Shown here in pieces: positions 28,110-35,280 of a stretch of DNA of 52,604 nucleotides. Origin of the DNA: an uncultured Sphingomonas sp. (GTDB lineage: Bacteria; Pseudomonadota; Alphaproteobacteria; Sphingomonadales; Sphingomonadaceae); contig CAJYLT010000020.1 in NCBI GenBank assembly GCA_913775795.1, forward strand, positions 1-52,604. The letters run 5' to 3'. Positions within the stretch are counted from its first letter, which is position 1, and every line of letters begins with the position of its first letter. Made by a program: the position numbers and the translations under genes. Under the pieces are notes generated by a model that did no database searches, was not told where the DNA came from, and worked only from the letters and a program-made list of their open reading frames with translations.

Positions 28110-29548
28110 GCCGCCACCTTCGCGGCCTTCGCCTTCGCCCGCAGCCACGCATGCATCCGGTCGGCGACGTCGCGGCCGTCGCGGATCGCCCAGACGACGA
28201 GGCTGGCGCCGCGCACGATGTCACCGGCGGCGAACACGCCGTCGAGGCTGGTCATCATCGACTTGTTGTCGACCCGCAGCGTGCCCCAGCGATTGACGCC
28301 GAGTTCGGGCGCACCGAACATCGCCGGCAGGTCCTCGGGATCGAAGCCCAACGCCTTGATGACGAGGTCGGCGGCAAGCGTCTCCTCACTCCCCGGATCG
28401 GGTTCGGGCGCGCGGCGGCCGCTGGCATCGGGCGCACCGAGCCGCATCTTCGTCACGCGCACGCCCGCGACATGCCCCTCGGCCGCGGCGTCGAACGCCT
28501 CGGGCGCGGCGAGCCAGACGAACTGGACGCCCTCCTCCTCGGCATTGGCGACCTCTCGCTGGCTGCCGGGCATGTTGGCGCGGTCGCGGCGGTAGAGGCA
28601 CTTCACCGACTTCGCGCCCTGCCGCACCGCAGTCCGCACGCAGTCCATCGCGGTGTCGCCGCCGCCGATCACGACGACATCCTTGCCCGCGGCATTCAGG
28701 CTGCCGTCGTCCCAGGCGGCCACCCGATCGCCGAAGCTCTTGCGGTTCGAGGTGATGAGGTAGTCGAGCGCGTCGACCACGCCGCCCGATCCGATGCCGG
28801 GCGCCTTGATCGCGCGCGGCTTGTACACGCCGGTCGCGATCAGGATCGCGTCGTGGCGCGAGCGCAGCTCGTCGAGCGTCGCGTCGCGGCCGACCTCGAA
28901 CCCCTCGTGAAAGACGATGCCGCCCGCCTTCAGCCGCTCGACCCGGCGGGTGACGACGTGCTTTTCCAGCTTGAAGCCCGGGATGCCGTAGGTAAGAAGC
29001 CCGCCCGCCCGATCGTGCCGGTCGTAGACGTGCACCTCGTACCCCGCGACGCGCAGATACTCCGCCGTCGTCAGCCCCGCCGGCCCCGCGCCGATCACCC
29101 CCACCGACTGGCCGCGCGCGCGGCCCGGGACCAGCGGCTCGACCCAGCCCTCTTCCCAGGCGGTGTCGGTGATGTACTTCTCGACCGAGCCGATCGTCAC
29201 CGATCCGTGGCCCGAAAACTCGATCACGCAATTGCCCTCGCACAGCCGGTCCTGCGGACAGATGCGACCGCAGATCTCGGGCATGGTCGAGGTGCTGTTC
29301 GACAGCTCGTACGCCTCGCGCAGCCGCCCCTCGGCGGTCAGGCGCAGCCAGTCGGGAATGTGGTTGTGCAGCGGACAATGCACCGAGCAATAGGGCACGC
29401 CGCACTGCGAGCACCGCCCCGCCTGCTCACCCGCCTTGGGCGCGGCGAAACGGTCGGCGATCTCGCGGAAGTCGCGGTTGCGATCGTCGGCGGCGCGCTT
29501 CGACGGATAGTCCTGCGCGGTCCCGACAAACTTCAGCGTGGCATTCAT
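28106..29548 (-). CDS. gltD: Glutamate synthase small subunit GltD
   Basis: GltD accepts electrons from NADPH and passes them to GltB. The 480-residue protein has an N-terminal double 4Fe-4S domain with CSQCGVPYCSVHCPLHN and CGRICPQDRLCEGNCV (about residues 47-110), an FAD-binding VGVIGAGPAGLTTAEYL near 151, and an NADPH-binding VVVIGGGDTAMDCVRTA near 290. The ATG at 29548 has a GAGAGGGATGCGCC leader and gives the normal N-terminus; the 13 codons before it are promoter sequence. It is first in the operon gltD-DUF2059-gltB, with a sigma-70 type promoter about 30-55 bases upstream. Confidence 0.97.
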   Translation of the reverse strand: MNATLKFVGTAQDYPSKRAADDRNRDFREIADRFAAPKAGEQAGRCSQCGVPYCSVHCPLHNHIPDWLRLTAEGRLREAYELSNSTSTMPEICGRICPQDRLCEGNCVIEFSGHGSVTIGSVEKYITDTAWEEGWVEPLVPGRARGQSVGVIGAGPAGLTTAEYLRVAGYEVHVYDRHDRAGGLLTYGIPGFKLEKHVVTRRVERLKAGGIVFHEGFEVGRDATLDELRSRHDAILIATGVYKPRAIKAPGIGSGGVVDALDYLITSNRKSFGDRVAAWDDGSLNAAGKDVVVIGGGDTAMDCVRTAVRQGAKSVKCLYRRDRANMPGSQREVANAEEEGVQFVWLAAPEAFDAAAEGHVAGVRVTKMRLGAPDASGRRAPEPDPGSEETLAADLVIKALGFDPEDLPAMFGAPELGVNRWGTLRVDNKSMMTSLDGVFAAGDIVRGASLVVWAIRDGRDVADRMHAWLRAKAKAAKVAA

Positions 29549-29574
29549 GGCGCATCCCTCTCGGTTCGAGGGCA

Positions 29575-29603
29575 CGTATAATTTCACGCAAGCGCGCTGT
29601 CAC
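29575..29603 (-). promoter_or_regulatory. Sigma-70 type promoter for the gltD operon
   Basis: On the minus strand, GTGACA, 17 bases, TATACG matches the housekeeping consensus TTGACA-N17-TATAAT at nine of twelve positions. It lies 27 bases before the gltD ATG. The wider region 29549-29709 is unusually A/T-rich for this sequence and contains no gene; it carries a short hairpin (GAGGG/CCCTC) in the leader and another (GGCAC/GTGCC, 29706-29719) overlapping the uppP stop codon. Confidence 0.55.
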
Positions 29604-29709
29604 GCACAAAACGGCACTTATGACAGCATTACATACCTAATTAGTTTTGTGGTCGCTGCTACTGCTGAGCTAGCTTAGACGCCCCATCCTCAATAGGTCC
29701 GATCCGGCA

Positions 29710-30510
29710 CTACCGTGCCAGCAGCCAGATCAGCGCCGCGCTGCCTGCCACGATCCGATACCAAGCGAACGGCGCAAAGCCGTAGCGCGAGACGAGCGCA
29801 ACGAACGCCTTCACCACCAGCAGCGCGACCACGAACGCCACCGCGAACCCGATCGCGATCGCATGCAGGTCGTCGAAGCTGAGCAGCGCCCGGTCCTTGT
29901 AGAGCGCATAGGCCGTCGCCGCGGTCATCGTCGGCACCGCAAGGAAGAAGCTGAACTCGGCCGCGGTCTTGCGCTCGACGCCCATCAGCAGCGCGCCCAT
30001 GATCGTCGCGCCCGAGCGGCTGACGCCCGGCACCATCGCCATGCACTGGACGACGCCGATCGTGGCGGCGGTGCCGAGCGGCATCCCCTCGACGCTGTTC
30101 ACGCGCACACGCTTCACCATCCGCTCGATGACGAGGATCGCGATGCCGCCGACGATCAGCGCGACCGCGACGATCACCGGCGTCTGCATCGCCGCGCGCA
30201 CCGCGTCATAGGCGACGACGCCGATGACGAGCGCCGGCGCGAAGCCGATCAGGATGTTGCGAACGAACCGCCACGCATCGGGCCGCCCGGCGATCATGCC
30301 GGTACCGACGTTCCAGAAGCGTCGCCAATAGACGACCAGCACCGCCAGGATCGCGCCGAGCTGGATCGCGATCTTGAACGCCACCGAACTGGCATCGTTG
30401 AAGCCCAGCAGCTCACCCGCAAGGATCAGGTGACCGGTCGACGACACCGGCAGAAATTCGGTCAGACCCTCGATCGCTCCCAGCAGGAGGACCGTCAGCA
30501 ACTCGCCCAT
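29710..30510 (-). CDS. uppP: Undecaprenyl-diphosphatase UppP (BacA)
   Basis: UppP dephosphorylates undecaprenyl diphosphate, recycling the lipid carrier for peptidoglycan and other envelope polymers. The 266-residue protein has the two active-site motifs EGLTEFLPVSSTGHLIL (residues 14-30) and PGVSRSGATIMGALL (near 159-173) with the conserved Glu, His and Arg, in a protein with about eight membrane segments. The length equals the family norm. It is followed on the right by the NDUFA9-like gene in the same orientation, 43 bases apart, so the two may be co-transcribed. Confidence 0.97.
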   Translation of the reverse strand: MGELLTVLLLGAIEGLTEFLPVSSTGHLILAGELLGFNDASSVAFKIAIQLGAILAVLVVYWRRFWNVGTGMIAGRPDAWRFVRNILIGFAPALVIGVVAYDAVRAAMQTPVIVAVALIVGGIAILVIERMVKRVRVNSVEGMPLGTAATIGVVQCMAMVPGVSRSGATIMGALLMGVERKTAAEFSFFLAVPTMTAATAYALYKDRALLSFDDLHAIAIGFAVAFVVALLVVKAFVALVSRYGFAPFAWYRIVAGSAALIWLLAR

Positions 30511-30553
30511 GCAATCCCCCGCCGGCGTTGATCGTCAGTAATGCGTGCGCCGG

Positions 30554-31492
30554 TCAGGCCGGCTGCTTGGTCTGGCCGAAGCGACCTTGGCGGCGATAGA
30601 GCACCAGCCAGCCGGGCGCGACCGCGGCCATCGGCGTCGGCGCGATGCCGAAAGCCTCGAACCCCTCCGCCCCGCTCGCCACGACATTGTCGCGCTGGAG
30701 CATCAGCCACTGGTCACGCGTGATCGGCGCGCCGGGCAGCTTGCCGAGGCTGGCCAGCGCCGAGCCCGCGAAATCGGGCAGCGGCGCGAAGATCTTGTTT
30801 CGTCCCGTCGCCTCGGCGATCCAGCGGTGCAGGTCGAGCATCGTCAGCACGTCCGGCCCGCCAAGCTCATAGGTGTGGCCGCCATGCGCCTTCGGATCGG
30901 CGAGCGCCGCCGCCGCCGCGCGCGCCACATCGACGACGTGCACCGGCTGGAACCGCGCATCGGGCTTCAGCACCGGGATCACCGGCAAGGGGCTGGCGAT
31001 CATCGCGGCGAAGCGATTGACGAACTGGTCCTCGCGGCCGAACACGATCGACGGGCGCAGGATCGTCGCCGCCGGGAACGCGGCCTTCACCGCCGCCTCG
31101 CCCTCGGCCTTGCTGCGGCCATAGTGCGACGGGCTCGCCGCATCGGCACCGATCGCGGAGATGTGGACCAGCGCCCCTGCCCCCGCGGCGGCGGCGGCTT
31201 CCGCCACCAGCCGCGCGCCATCGACCTGGATGCGCTGATAGTCGGTGAAGGTGCCGACCAGGTTGACGACCGCATCCGCGCCGTCGACCGCGCGCGCGAT
31301 CGTGTCGGGCCGCTTGATGTCGGCGCCGACGAACTGCACCTGGCCGAGCCCGCCGAGCGGCTTCAGGAAAAAGGCGCGGCGCGGGTCGCGCTGGGCGATG
31401 CGCACGCGTGCGCCCGCCGCCATCAGTTCCTGGGCCACATAGCGGCCGACGAACCCGCCGCCGCCGATAAGGGTGATGAGCTTGTCGCGCAT
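30554..31492 (-). CDS. Complex I NDUFA9-like NAD(P)-dependent epimerase/dehydratase family protein
   Basis: The 312-residue protein is an atypical short-chain dehydrogenase: LITLIGGGGFVGRYVAQELMAAG (residues 5-27) is the NAD(P)-binding Rossmann start, and YGRSKAEGEAAVKAAFPAATILRPSIVFG (about 124-152) contains a YxxxK pattern. It resembles the NDUFA9-type subunit of respiratory complex I and related bacterial proteins. An exact enzymatic reaction is not known for this group. I use the ATG at 31492, which opens the Rossmann domain; the upstream frame is Arg-rich and reads toward the tRNA promoter. Same orientation as uppP. Confidence 0.87.
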   Translation of the reverse strand: MRDKLITLIGGGGFVGRYVAQELMAAGARVRIAQRDPRRAFFLKPLGGLGQVQFVGADIKRPDTIARAVDGADAVVNLVGTFTDYQRIQVDGARLVAEAAAAAGAGALVHISAIGADAASPSHYGRSKAEGEAAVKAAFPAATILRPSIVFGREDQFVNRFAAMIASPLPVIPVLKPDARFQPVHVVDVARAAAAALADPKAHGGHTYELGGPDVLTMLDLHRWIAEATGRNKIFAPLPDFAGSALASLGKLPGAPITRDQWLMLQRDNVVASGAEGFEAFGIAPTPMAAVAPGWLVLYRRQGRFGQTKQPA

Positions 31493-31601
31493 GGTCTTGG
31501 AAACTGCCTTTCGAACCCGGTCGTTCGCGGCCCGCAATGCCGCGTCGCAACGGAAACGGCAAGTCGTCAGCAAGGCTCCGCATTTTTCCGCCGAAAGTGC
31601 G

Positions 31602-31630
31602 TTGACAACCCCGCGCCCCCTCCCCTAGAG
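31602..31630 (+). promoter_or_regulatory. Promoter of tRNA-Leu
   Basis: TTGACA, 17 bases, CTAGAG: a perfect -35 box with optimal spacing and a -10 of the weaker CTA-type common in alphaproteobacteria. The predicted start is about 10 bases upstream of the tRNA 5' end. It lies in the divergent gap to the NDUFA9-like gene. Confidence 0.7.
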
Positions 31631-31647
31631 GCGCCGGCCTACCCCGT

Positions 31648-31734
31648 GCCCAGATGGCGGAATTGGTAGACGCACCAGCTTCAGGTGCTGGCGCTCGCAA
31701 GGGCGTGGAGGTTCGAGTCCTCTTCTGGGCACCA
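31648..31734 (+). tRNA. tRNA-Leu (anticodon CAG)
   Basis: The 87-base sequence folds into a class II tRNA. The acceptor stem pairs GCCCAGA with TCTGGGC, followed by discriminator A and an encoded CCA. The anticodon stem CCAGC/GCTGG encloses the loop TTCAGGT with anticodon CAG (31682-31684), which reads CUG leucine codons. There is a long variable arm (GCGCTCGCAAGGGCGT) typical of tRNA-Leu, and the T-loop has GGTTCGAGTCC. No integrase or attachment-site duplication is seen nearby. Confidence 0.97.
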
Positions 31735-31757
31735 CTCTCTCCGCATTGAAAATGCAC

Positions 31758-31782
31758 GGGGATCGTCGGCAAGACGGTCCCC
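31758..31782 (+). terminator. Hairpin after tRNA-Leu
   Basis: GGGGATCGTC-ggcaa-GACGGTCCCC forms a ten-bp stem with one G-U pair, 24 bases after the tRNA. There is no following T-run. It may end the tRNA transcript. Confidence 0.4.
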
Positions 31783-32005
31783 CGAGAGCCGCTTGTTTGA
31801 GCTGCTGCACACGGCGTTATAATGGGTCTTCCAGGGTAAGCCTGCCCTCGAAGCCCGCGATCGCACGAGAGGCCTTCGCACACCGCGACCAGTATCCGGC
31901 CGTCCGTTCCGTTCGCTCGAGCTTGTCGCCATCATGCCCGAAAGCGCTATGATGTCGCCGCTTTCGGGCGCTGATGAGCCGCCTCTCGTCCGTCCGTGAG
32001 CGAGA
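31783..32005. other. Non-coding gap before the trehalase gene
   Basis: Together with the bases just after the tRNA, about 270 bases separate tRNA-Leu from the trehalase frame. Reading frames here are short or antisense extensions, and none has a ribosome binding site or recognisable product. It contains an inverted pair GAAAGCG/CGCTTTC around 31939-31971 (GCCCGAAAGCGCTATGATG then CGCCGCTTTCGGGC), a nine- to ten-bp stem CCCGAAAGCG/CGCTTTCGGG that could be a terminator or operator just before the trehalase promoter region. Confidence 0.5.
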
Positions 32006-33631
32006 TTGCAACAGGCGGCCGAGCTCGTGTTCTCGGCTTCACGCGATGGGAGAGTCGACACGAAACCGGGCTCTAGGCAGCTCCGACCCCTCGCCATCGT
32101 GGCAGCATCGCTTGCACTCGCGGTGCCGAGCGCTGCGCAGCAACTGCCGCGATCCGTTGCCGTCGCCAGCCCGGCGGATCGCTACGGCCCGCTGTTCGAG
32201 GCAGTTCAGATGCGCCGGCTGTTCCCCGATGGAAAGGCGTTCGTCGACGCCGTGCCGCGCCGCCCGGTCGCGCGCATCATGGCCGACTATCACGCGCGCC
32301 GCGAATGGAGCGACGCAGCGCTCAAGGCGTTCGTGCTCGCCAATTTCGACGTGCCCGACGACGGCCCGCCCGCGGTGCGGCCGATCCAGGGACCGACGCG
32401 CCCGCTGACGCAGCACATCCGCGCGCTGTGGGACACGCTTGCCCGCGCGCCGGTAGTACCGGTGCCGGGATCGTCGGCGCTCCGCTTCGACGGACGTCAC
32501 GTCGTTCCCGGCGGCCGGTTCCGCGAGATCTATTACTGGGACAGCTATTTCACGATGCTGGGGCTGAAGGTCGACGGCCGCCGCGACCTGATCGAGGGGA
32601 TGGTCGACGGCTTCGTCGGCCTCGTGAGCCGGTACGGCCATGTGCCGAATGGCGCGCGCAGCTATTATCTCAGCCGGTCGCAGCCGCCGTTCCTCTATGC
32701 GATGATGGACCTGTCCGATGCGGCCGCACCGACGACCCTCGGCCGGCGGCTCGATGCGCTCATCACCGAGCATGGCTATTGGATGCGGGGCGGGCGAAAG
32801 GTGCGGATGCCCGATGGCGCGACCCTCAACCGTTATTGGGACGACCGCGAGACGCCGCGCGACGAAAGCTGGCGTGAAGACGTGCTGACCGCGCGCGCCA
32901 GTGGACGTCCGGCGAAGACCGTCTATCGCGACCTGCGCGCGGGAGCCGAAAGCGGCTGGGACTTTTCCTCGCGCTGGCTGCGCGACGGGCGGACGCTGGC
33001 GACGATCGACACGACCGCGATCGTGCCCGTCGATCTCAACAGCCTGCTCTACGGGATGGAGCGGGCGATCGCCCGCCGCTGTGCCGCGCTCAAGCGCCCG
33101 TGTGCCGCCCCCTTCGCCGCGCGCGCCGATGCGCGACGCCGCGCGGTCGAACGCTGGCTGTGGAACGAGGCCGAGGGCCGCTACGGCGACTTCGACACCT
33201 CGATCCGTGCGATCCGCCCCGGGGTGACGGCGGCGACCGCCTATCCGCTGTTCGCGCGGCTCGCCGCCCCTGCCCGCGCCGCACGCGTCGCCGCGACGAT
33301 CGAGGCAAAGCTGATCGCGCCCGGCGGCCTTCGCACCACGCTGGTCGGTACCGGTCAGCAATGGGATGCGCCCAATGGCTGGGCACCGCTGCAATGGGTC
33401 GCCGCCGACGGGCTTGCGAAGTATGGCGAGGATGTACGCGCCCGTCGTATCGCCGCCGCCTGGGTGGCGACCGTTCGCCGCGGCTATGCCTCGAGCGGGA
33501 AGCTCGTCGAGAAATACGATGTCGAGGCGGTGCGCCCCGGCGGCGGCGGCGAATACCCGCTTCAGGACGGCTTCGGCTGGACCAACGGCGTGACGCAGGC
33601 GATGATCGCCCGCTGGAACCTCGGCGACTGA
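32006..33631 (+). CDS. treA: Periplasmic trehalase, GH37
   Basis: The protein hydrolyses alpha,alpha-trehalose to two glucoses. It has both trehalase signatures: PGGRFREIYYWDSYF near residue 168 and QWDAPNGWAPLQW near residue 453. The candidate catalytic acid is Asp in SGWDFSSRW (near residue 316) and the base is Glu in GGGGEYPLQDGFGWTNG (about residue 517). A signal peptide (LAIVAASLALAVPSAAQ) lies at about residues 29-45. The start is uncertain: the frame opens with TTG at 32006 and has a GTG at 32027, and either leaves a longer than usual stretch before the signal. The gene heads the carbohydrate module that continues with an ECF sigma factor, FecR and a TonB receptor. Confidence 0.93.
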   Translation: MQQAAELVFSASRDGRVDTKPGSRQLRPLAIVAASLALAVPSAAQQLPRSVAVASPADRYGPLFEAVQMRRLFPDGKAFVDAVPRRPVARIMADYHARREWSDAALKAFVLANFDVPDDGPPAVRPIQGPTRPLTQHIRALWDTLARAPVVPVPGSSALRFDGRHVVPGGRFREIYYWDSYFTMLGLKVDGRRDLIEGMVDGFVGLVSRYGHVPNGARSYYLSRSQPPFLYAMMDLSDAAAPTTLGRRLDALITEHGYWMRGGRKVRMPDGATLNRYWDDRETPRDESWREDVLTARASGRPAKTVYRDLRAGAESGWDFSSRWLRDGRTLATIDTTAIVPVDLNSLLYGMERAIARRCAALKRPCAAPFAARADARRRAVERWLWNEAEGRYGDFDTSIRAIRPGVTAATAYPLFARLAAPARAARVAATIEAKLIAPGGLRTTLVGTGQQWDAPNGWAPLQWVAADGLAKYGEDVRARRIAAAWVATVRRGYASSGKLVEKYDVEAVRPGGGGEYPLQDGFGWTNGVTQAMIARWNLGD

Positions 33632-33699
33632 CGGTGCAAATCCGAGGGGCCACATCCTTTCCGTGACGGAATCGCGCCGCTGGGGCATCATGGTTAGGA

Positions 33700-34269
33700 A
33701 TGTCACGGTCCGTCGCCGATCATGAGCGCCCCGCCTGGGTCGCGCGCCACATCCTGCCGCACGAAGCCGCGCTTCGCGCGTGGCTGCGCGGTGCGTTTCC
33801 GGGGTGCGATACCGACGACCTCGTCCAGGAAAGCTATTGCCGCATCGCCTCGGTCCCGGACCTTGCCGCGATCGACGATCCGCGCCGCTACCTGTTCCAG
33901 ACCGCGCGCAACTTGGCGCTGAGCGACGTGCGCCGCGCCAAGATCGTGCGGATCGAGGCGGTGGGATCGGCCGCAGACCTGGAGGACGCACTCGCCGACG
34001 ATCGCTCGCCCGAGCGGATCACCGCGGGCCGCGCGCTGCTGTCGCGGGTCGAGGCGCTGCTCGACCGCCTGCCCGAGCGGGCGCGCCGGATCGTCTGGCT
34101 GCGCCGGATCGAGGGGCTGTCGCAGCGTGAGATCGCAGCCACGCTCGGCGTGACCGAAACGGTGGTCGAGAACGATGTGTCGCGCAGCCTGCGCATCGTC
34201 ATGGCGGGCCTGAGCGAAGACGATCGTGCGACGCTGCGACCGAGCGGAGGTCGCCGTGGACGTGCGTGA
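33700..34269 (+). CDS. ECF sigma factor, FecI type
   Basis: The 189-residue protein has sigma region 2 (LVQESYCRIASV with the helix up to DPRRYLFQTARNLALSDVRR, residues 41-79) and region 4 (LPERARRIVWLRRIEGLSQREIAATLGVTETVVENDVSRSL, residues 124-164) and lacks region 3, as in ECF factors. It overlaps the next gene, a FecR anti-sigma factor, and a TonB receptor with an STN domain follows, so it fits the FecI-FecR-FecA signalling scheme. The ATG at 33700 has AGGA three bases upstream. It probably controls the receptor and hydrolase genes in response to an extracellular substrate; this is inferred from arrangement. Confidence 0.93.
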   Translation: MSRSVADHERPAWVARHILPHEAALRAWLRGAFPGCDTDDLVQESYCRIASVPDLAAIDDPRRYLFQTARNLALSDVRRAKIVRIEAVGSAADLEDALADDRSPERITAGRALLSRVEALLDRLPERARRIVWLRRIEGLSQREIAATLGVTETVVENDVSRSLRIVMAGLSEDDRATLRPSGGRRGRA

Positions 34270-35191
34270 GCCGGCGGCAGAGATCGAGGCGGCAGCCGCC
34301 CGCTGGATCGCTGCGCGCGATGCCGCGCCGGGCGACCCCGTGCTCGCCGCCGCGATCGAGCGCTGGGCCGATGCCGACACCCGCCGCCGCGGCGCGCTGA
34401 TCCGGGCCGAGGCGATCTGGACGACGATGGCGGGTGCGAACGCGAGTGCCGAGGCGCCGTCCGCGACCCGAGCCTCGCGTCGCGGGCTGCTGGCCGCAGG
34501 GCTGGCCGCGGTCGCTGTGCTGGGCGGCGTCGGCACCTGGATCGGCGGCGGACGCGCCGAGACCTACGCGACAGAGATCGGCCAGCGGCGCCGTGTCGCG
34601 CTGGCGGACGGATCGACGATGATCCTCAACACCGCCAGCGCCTCCATCGTCGCGATGACGCCCGACCGCCGCCGCATCGACCTTACCGCGGGTGAGGCGT
34701 GGTTCGCGGTCGCGCATGATCGCGCCCGCCCCTTCATCGTGTCGGCGGGCGATATTCGGGTCGAGGCGGTCGGCACCGCCTTTGCCGTGCGCCGAACCGG
34801 CGACGATGCCGAGGTGTTCGTAACCGAGGGGCGCGTCCGCGTCTGGTCGGAGGCCAATCCCGCGCGCTTCAGCACGCTGGACGCCGGGCAACGCGCGGCG
34901 GTTTCGCGCGCGACCGGCGTCGCCGCGCCCGAGCGGGTCGGCGCCGCAGTGACCGACGCGCTCGCCTGGCGCACGGGCGAGGTCGTGCTCGACGGCATGA
35001 CGCTGGGCGATGCCGCGGCCGAGTTCAATCGCTACAGCACCCGCCAGCTCGCGGTCGAGGCGTCGCTGGCCGATCGCCGCATCGTCGGCCGCTTTCGCGC
35101 GGGCGACATCGACGGCTTCGCCCGCGCCGCCGCGATCGTCGCGGGCGGCCGGGTCGAGCAGGCCGACGGAAAAATTCGCATCACCCGCTGA
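34256..35191 (+). CDS. FecR family anti-sigma factor
   Basis: The 311-residue protein has an N-terminal cytoplasmic domain with the FecR motif EAAAARWIAARDAAPGD (residues 9-25), one membrane helix at about residues 79-97 (RGLLAAGLAAVAVLGGVGTW) and a periplasmic FecR domain with VALADGSTMILNTASASIVAM and LTAGEAWFAVAHD. It holds the ECF sigma factor inactive until signalled by the receptor. The start is the GTG at 34256, which has GGAGG five bases upstream; the longer frame starting at 34226 has no such site. It overlaps the sigma gene by 14 bases and ends about 90 bases before the receptor. Confidence 0.93.
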   Translation: MDVREPAAEIEAAAARWIAARDAAPGDPVLAAAIERWADADTRRRGALIRAEAIWTTMAGANASAEAPSATRASRRGLLAAGLAAVAVLGGVGTWIGGGRAETYATEIGQRRRVALADGSTMILNTASASIVAMTPDRRRIDLTAGEAWFAVAHDRARPFIVSAGDIRVEAVGTAFAVRRTGDDAEVFVTEGRVRVWSEANPARFSTLDAGQRAAVSRATGVAAPERVGAAVTDALAWRTGEVVLDGMTLGDAAAEFNRYSTRQLAVEASLADRRIVGRFRAGDIDGFARAAAIVAGGRVEQADGKIRITR

Positions 35192-35210
35192 TTTGCGGAC
35201 CGAGCGCGAC

Positions 35211-35234
35211 GGAACCGCGCCCCTCGCGCGTCTA
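35211..35234 (+). promoter_or_regulatory. Candidate ECF-type promoter before the TonB receptor
   Basis: GGAAC followed after 13 bases by CGTCTA lies about 50 bases before the receptor ATG. GGAAC and CGTC are the usual ECF sigma elements, but the spacing is three bases shorter than the common 16-17. The gap 35192-35280 holds no other candidate. If real, it would let the upstream ECF factor drive the receptor and hydrolases. Confidence 0.3.
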
Positions 35235-35280
35235 GCCCATGTCCCCGCGGCAGACGGGGCGATATCGGGAGAGGATCATC

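Noticed and set aside
31640..31800. tRNA-Leu as a possible integration site for a mobile element
   Set aside because: No integrase, no direct repeat of the tRNA 3' end and no change of gene style is seen nearby.
31681..32097. Minus-strand open frame overlapping tRNA-Leu
   Set aside because: It runs through the 3' half of a good tRNA gene and has no recognisable product.
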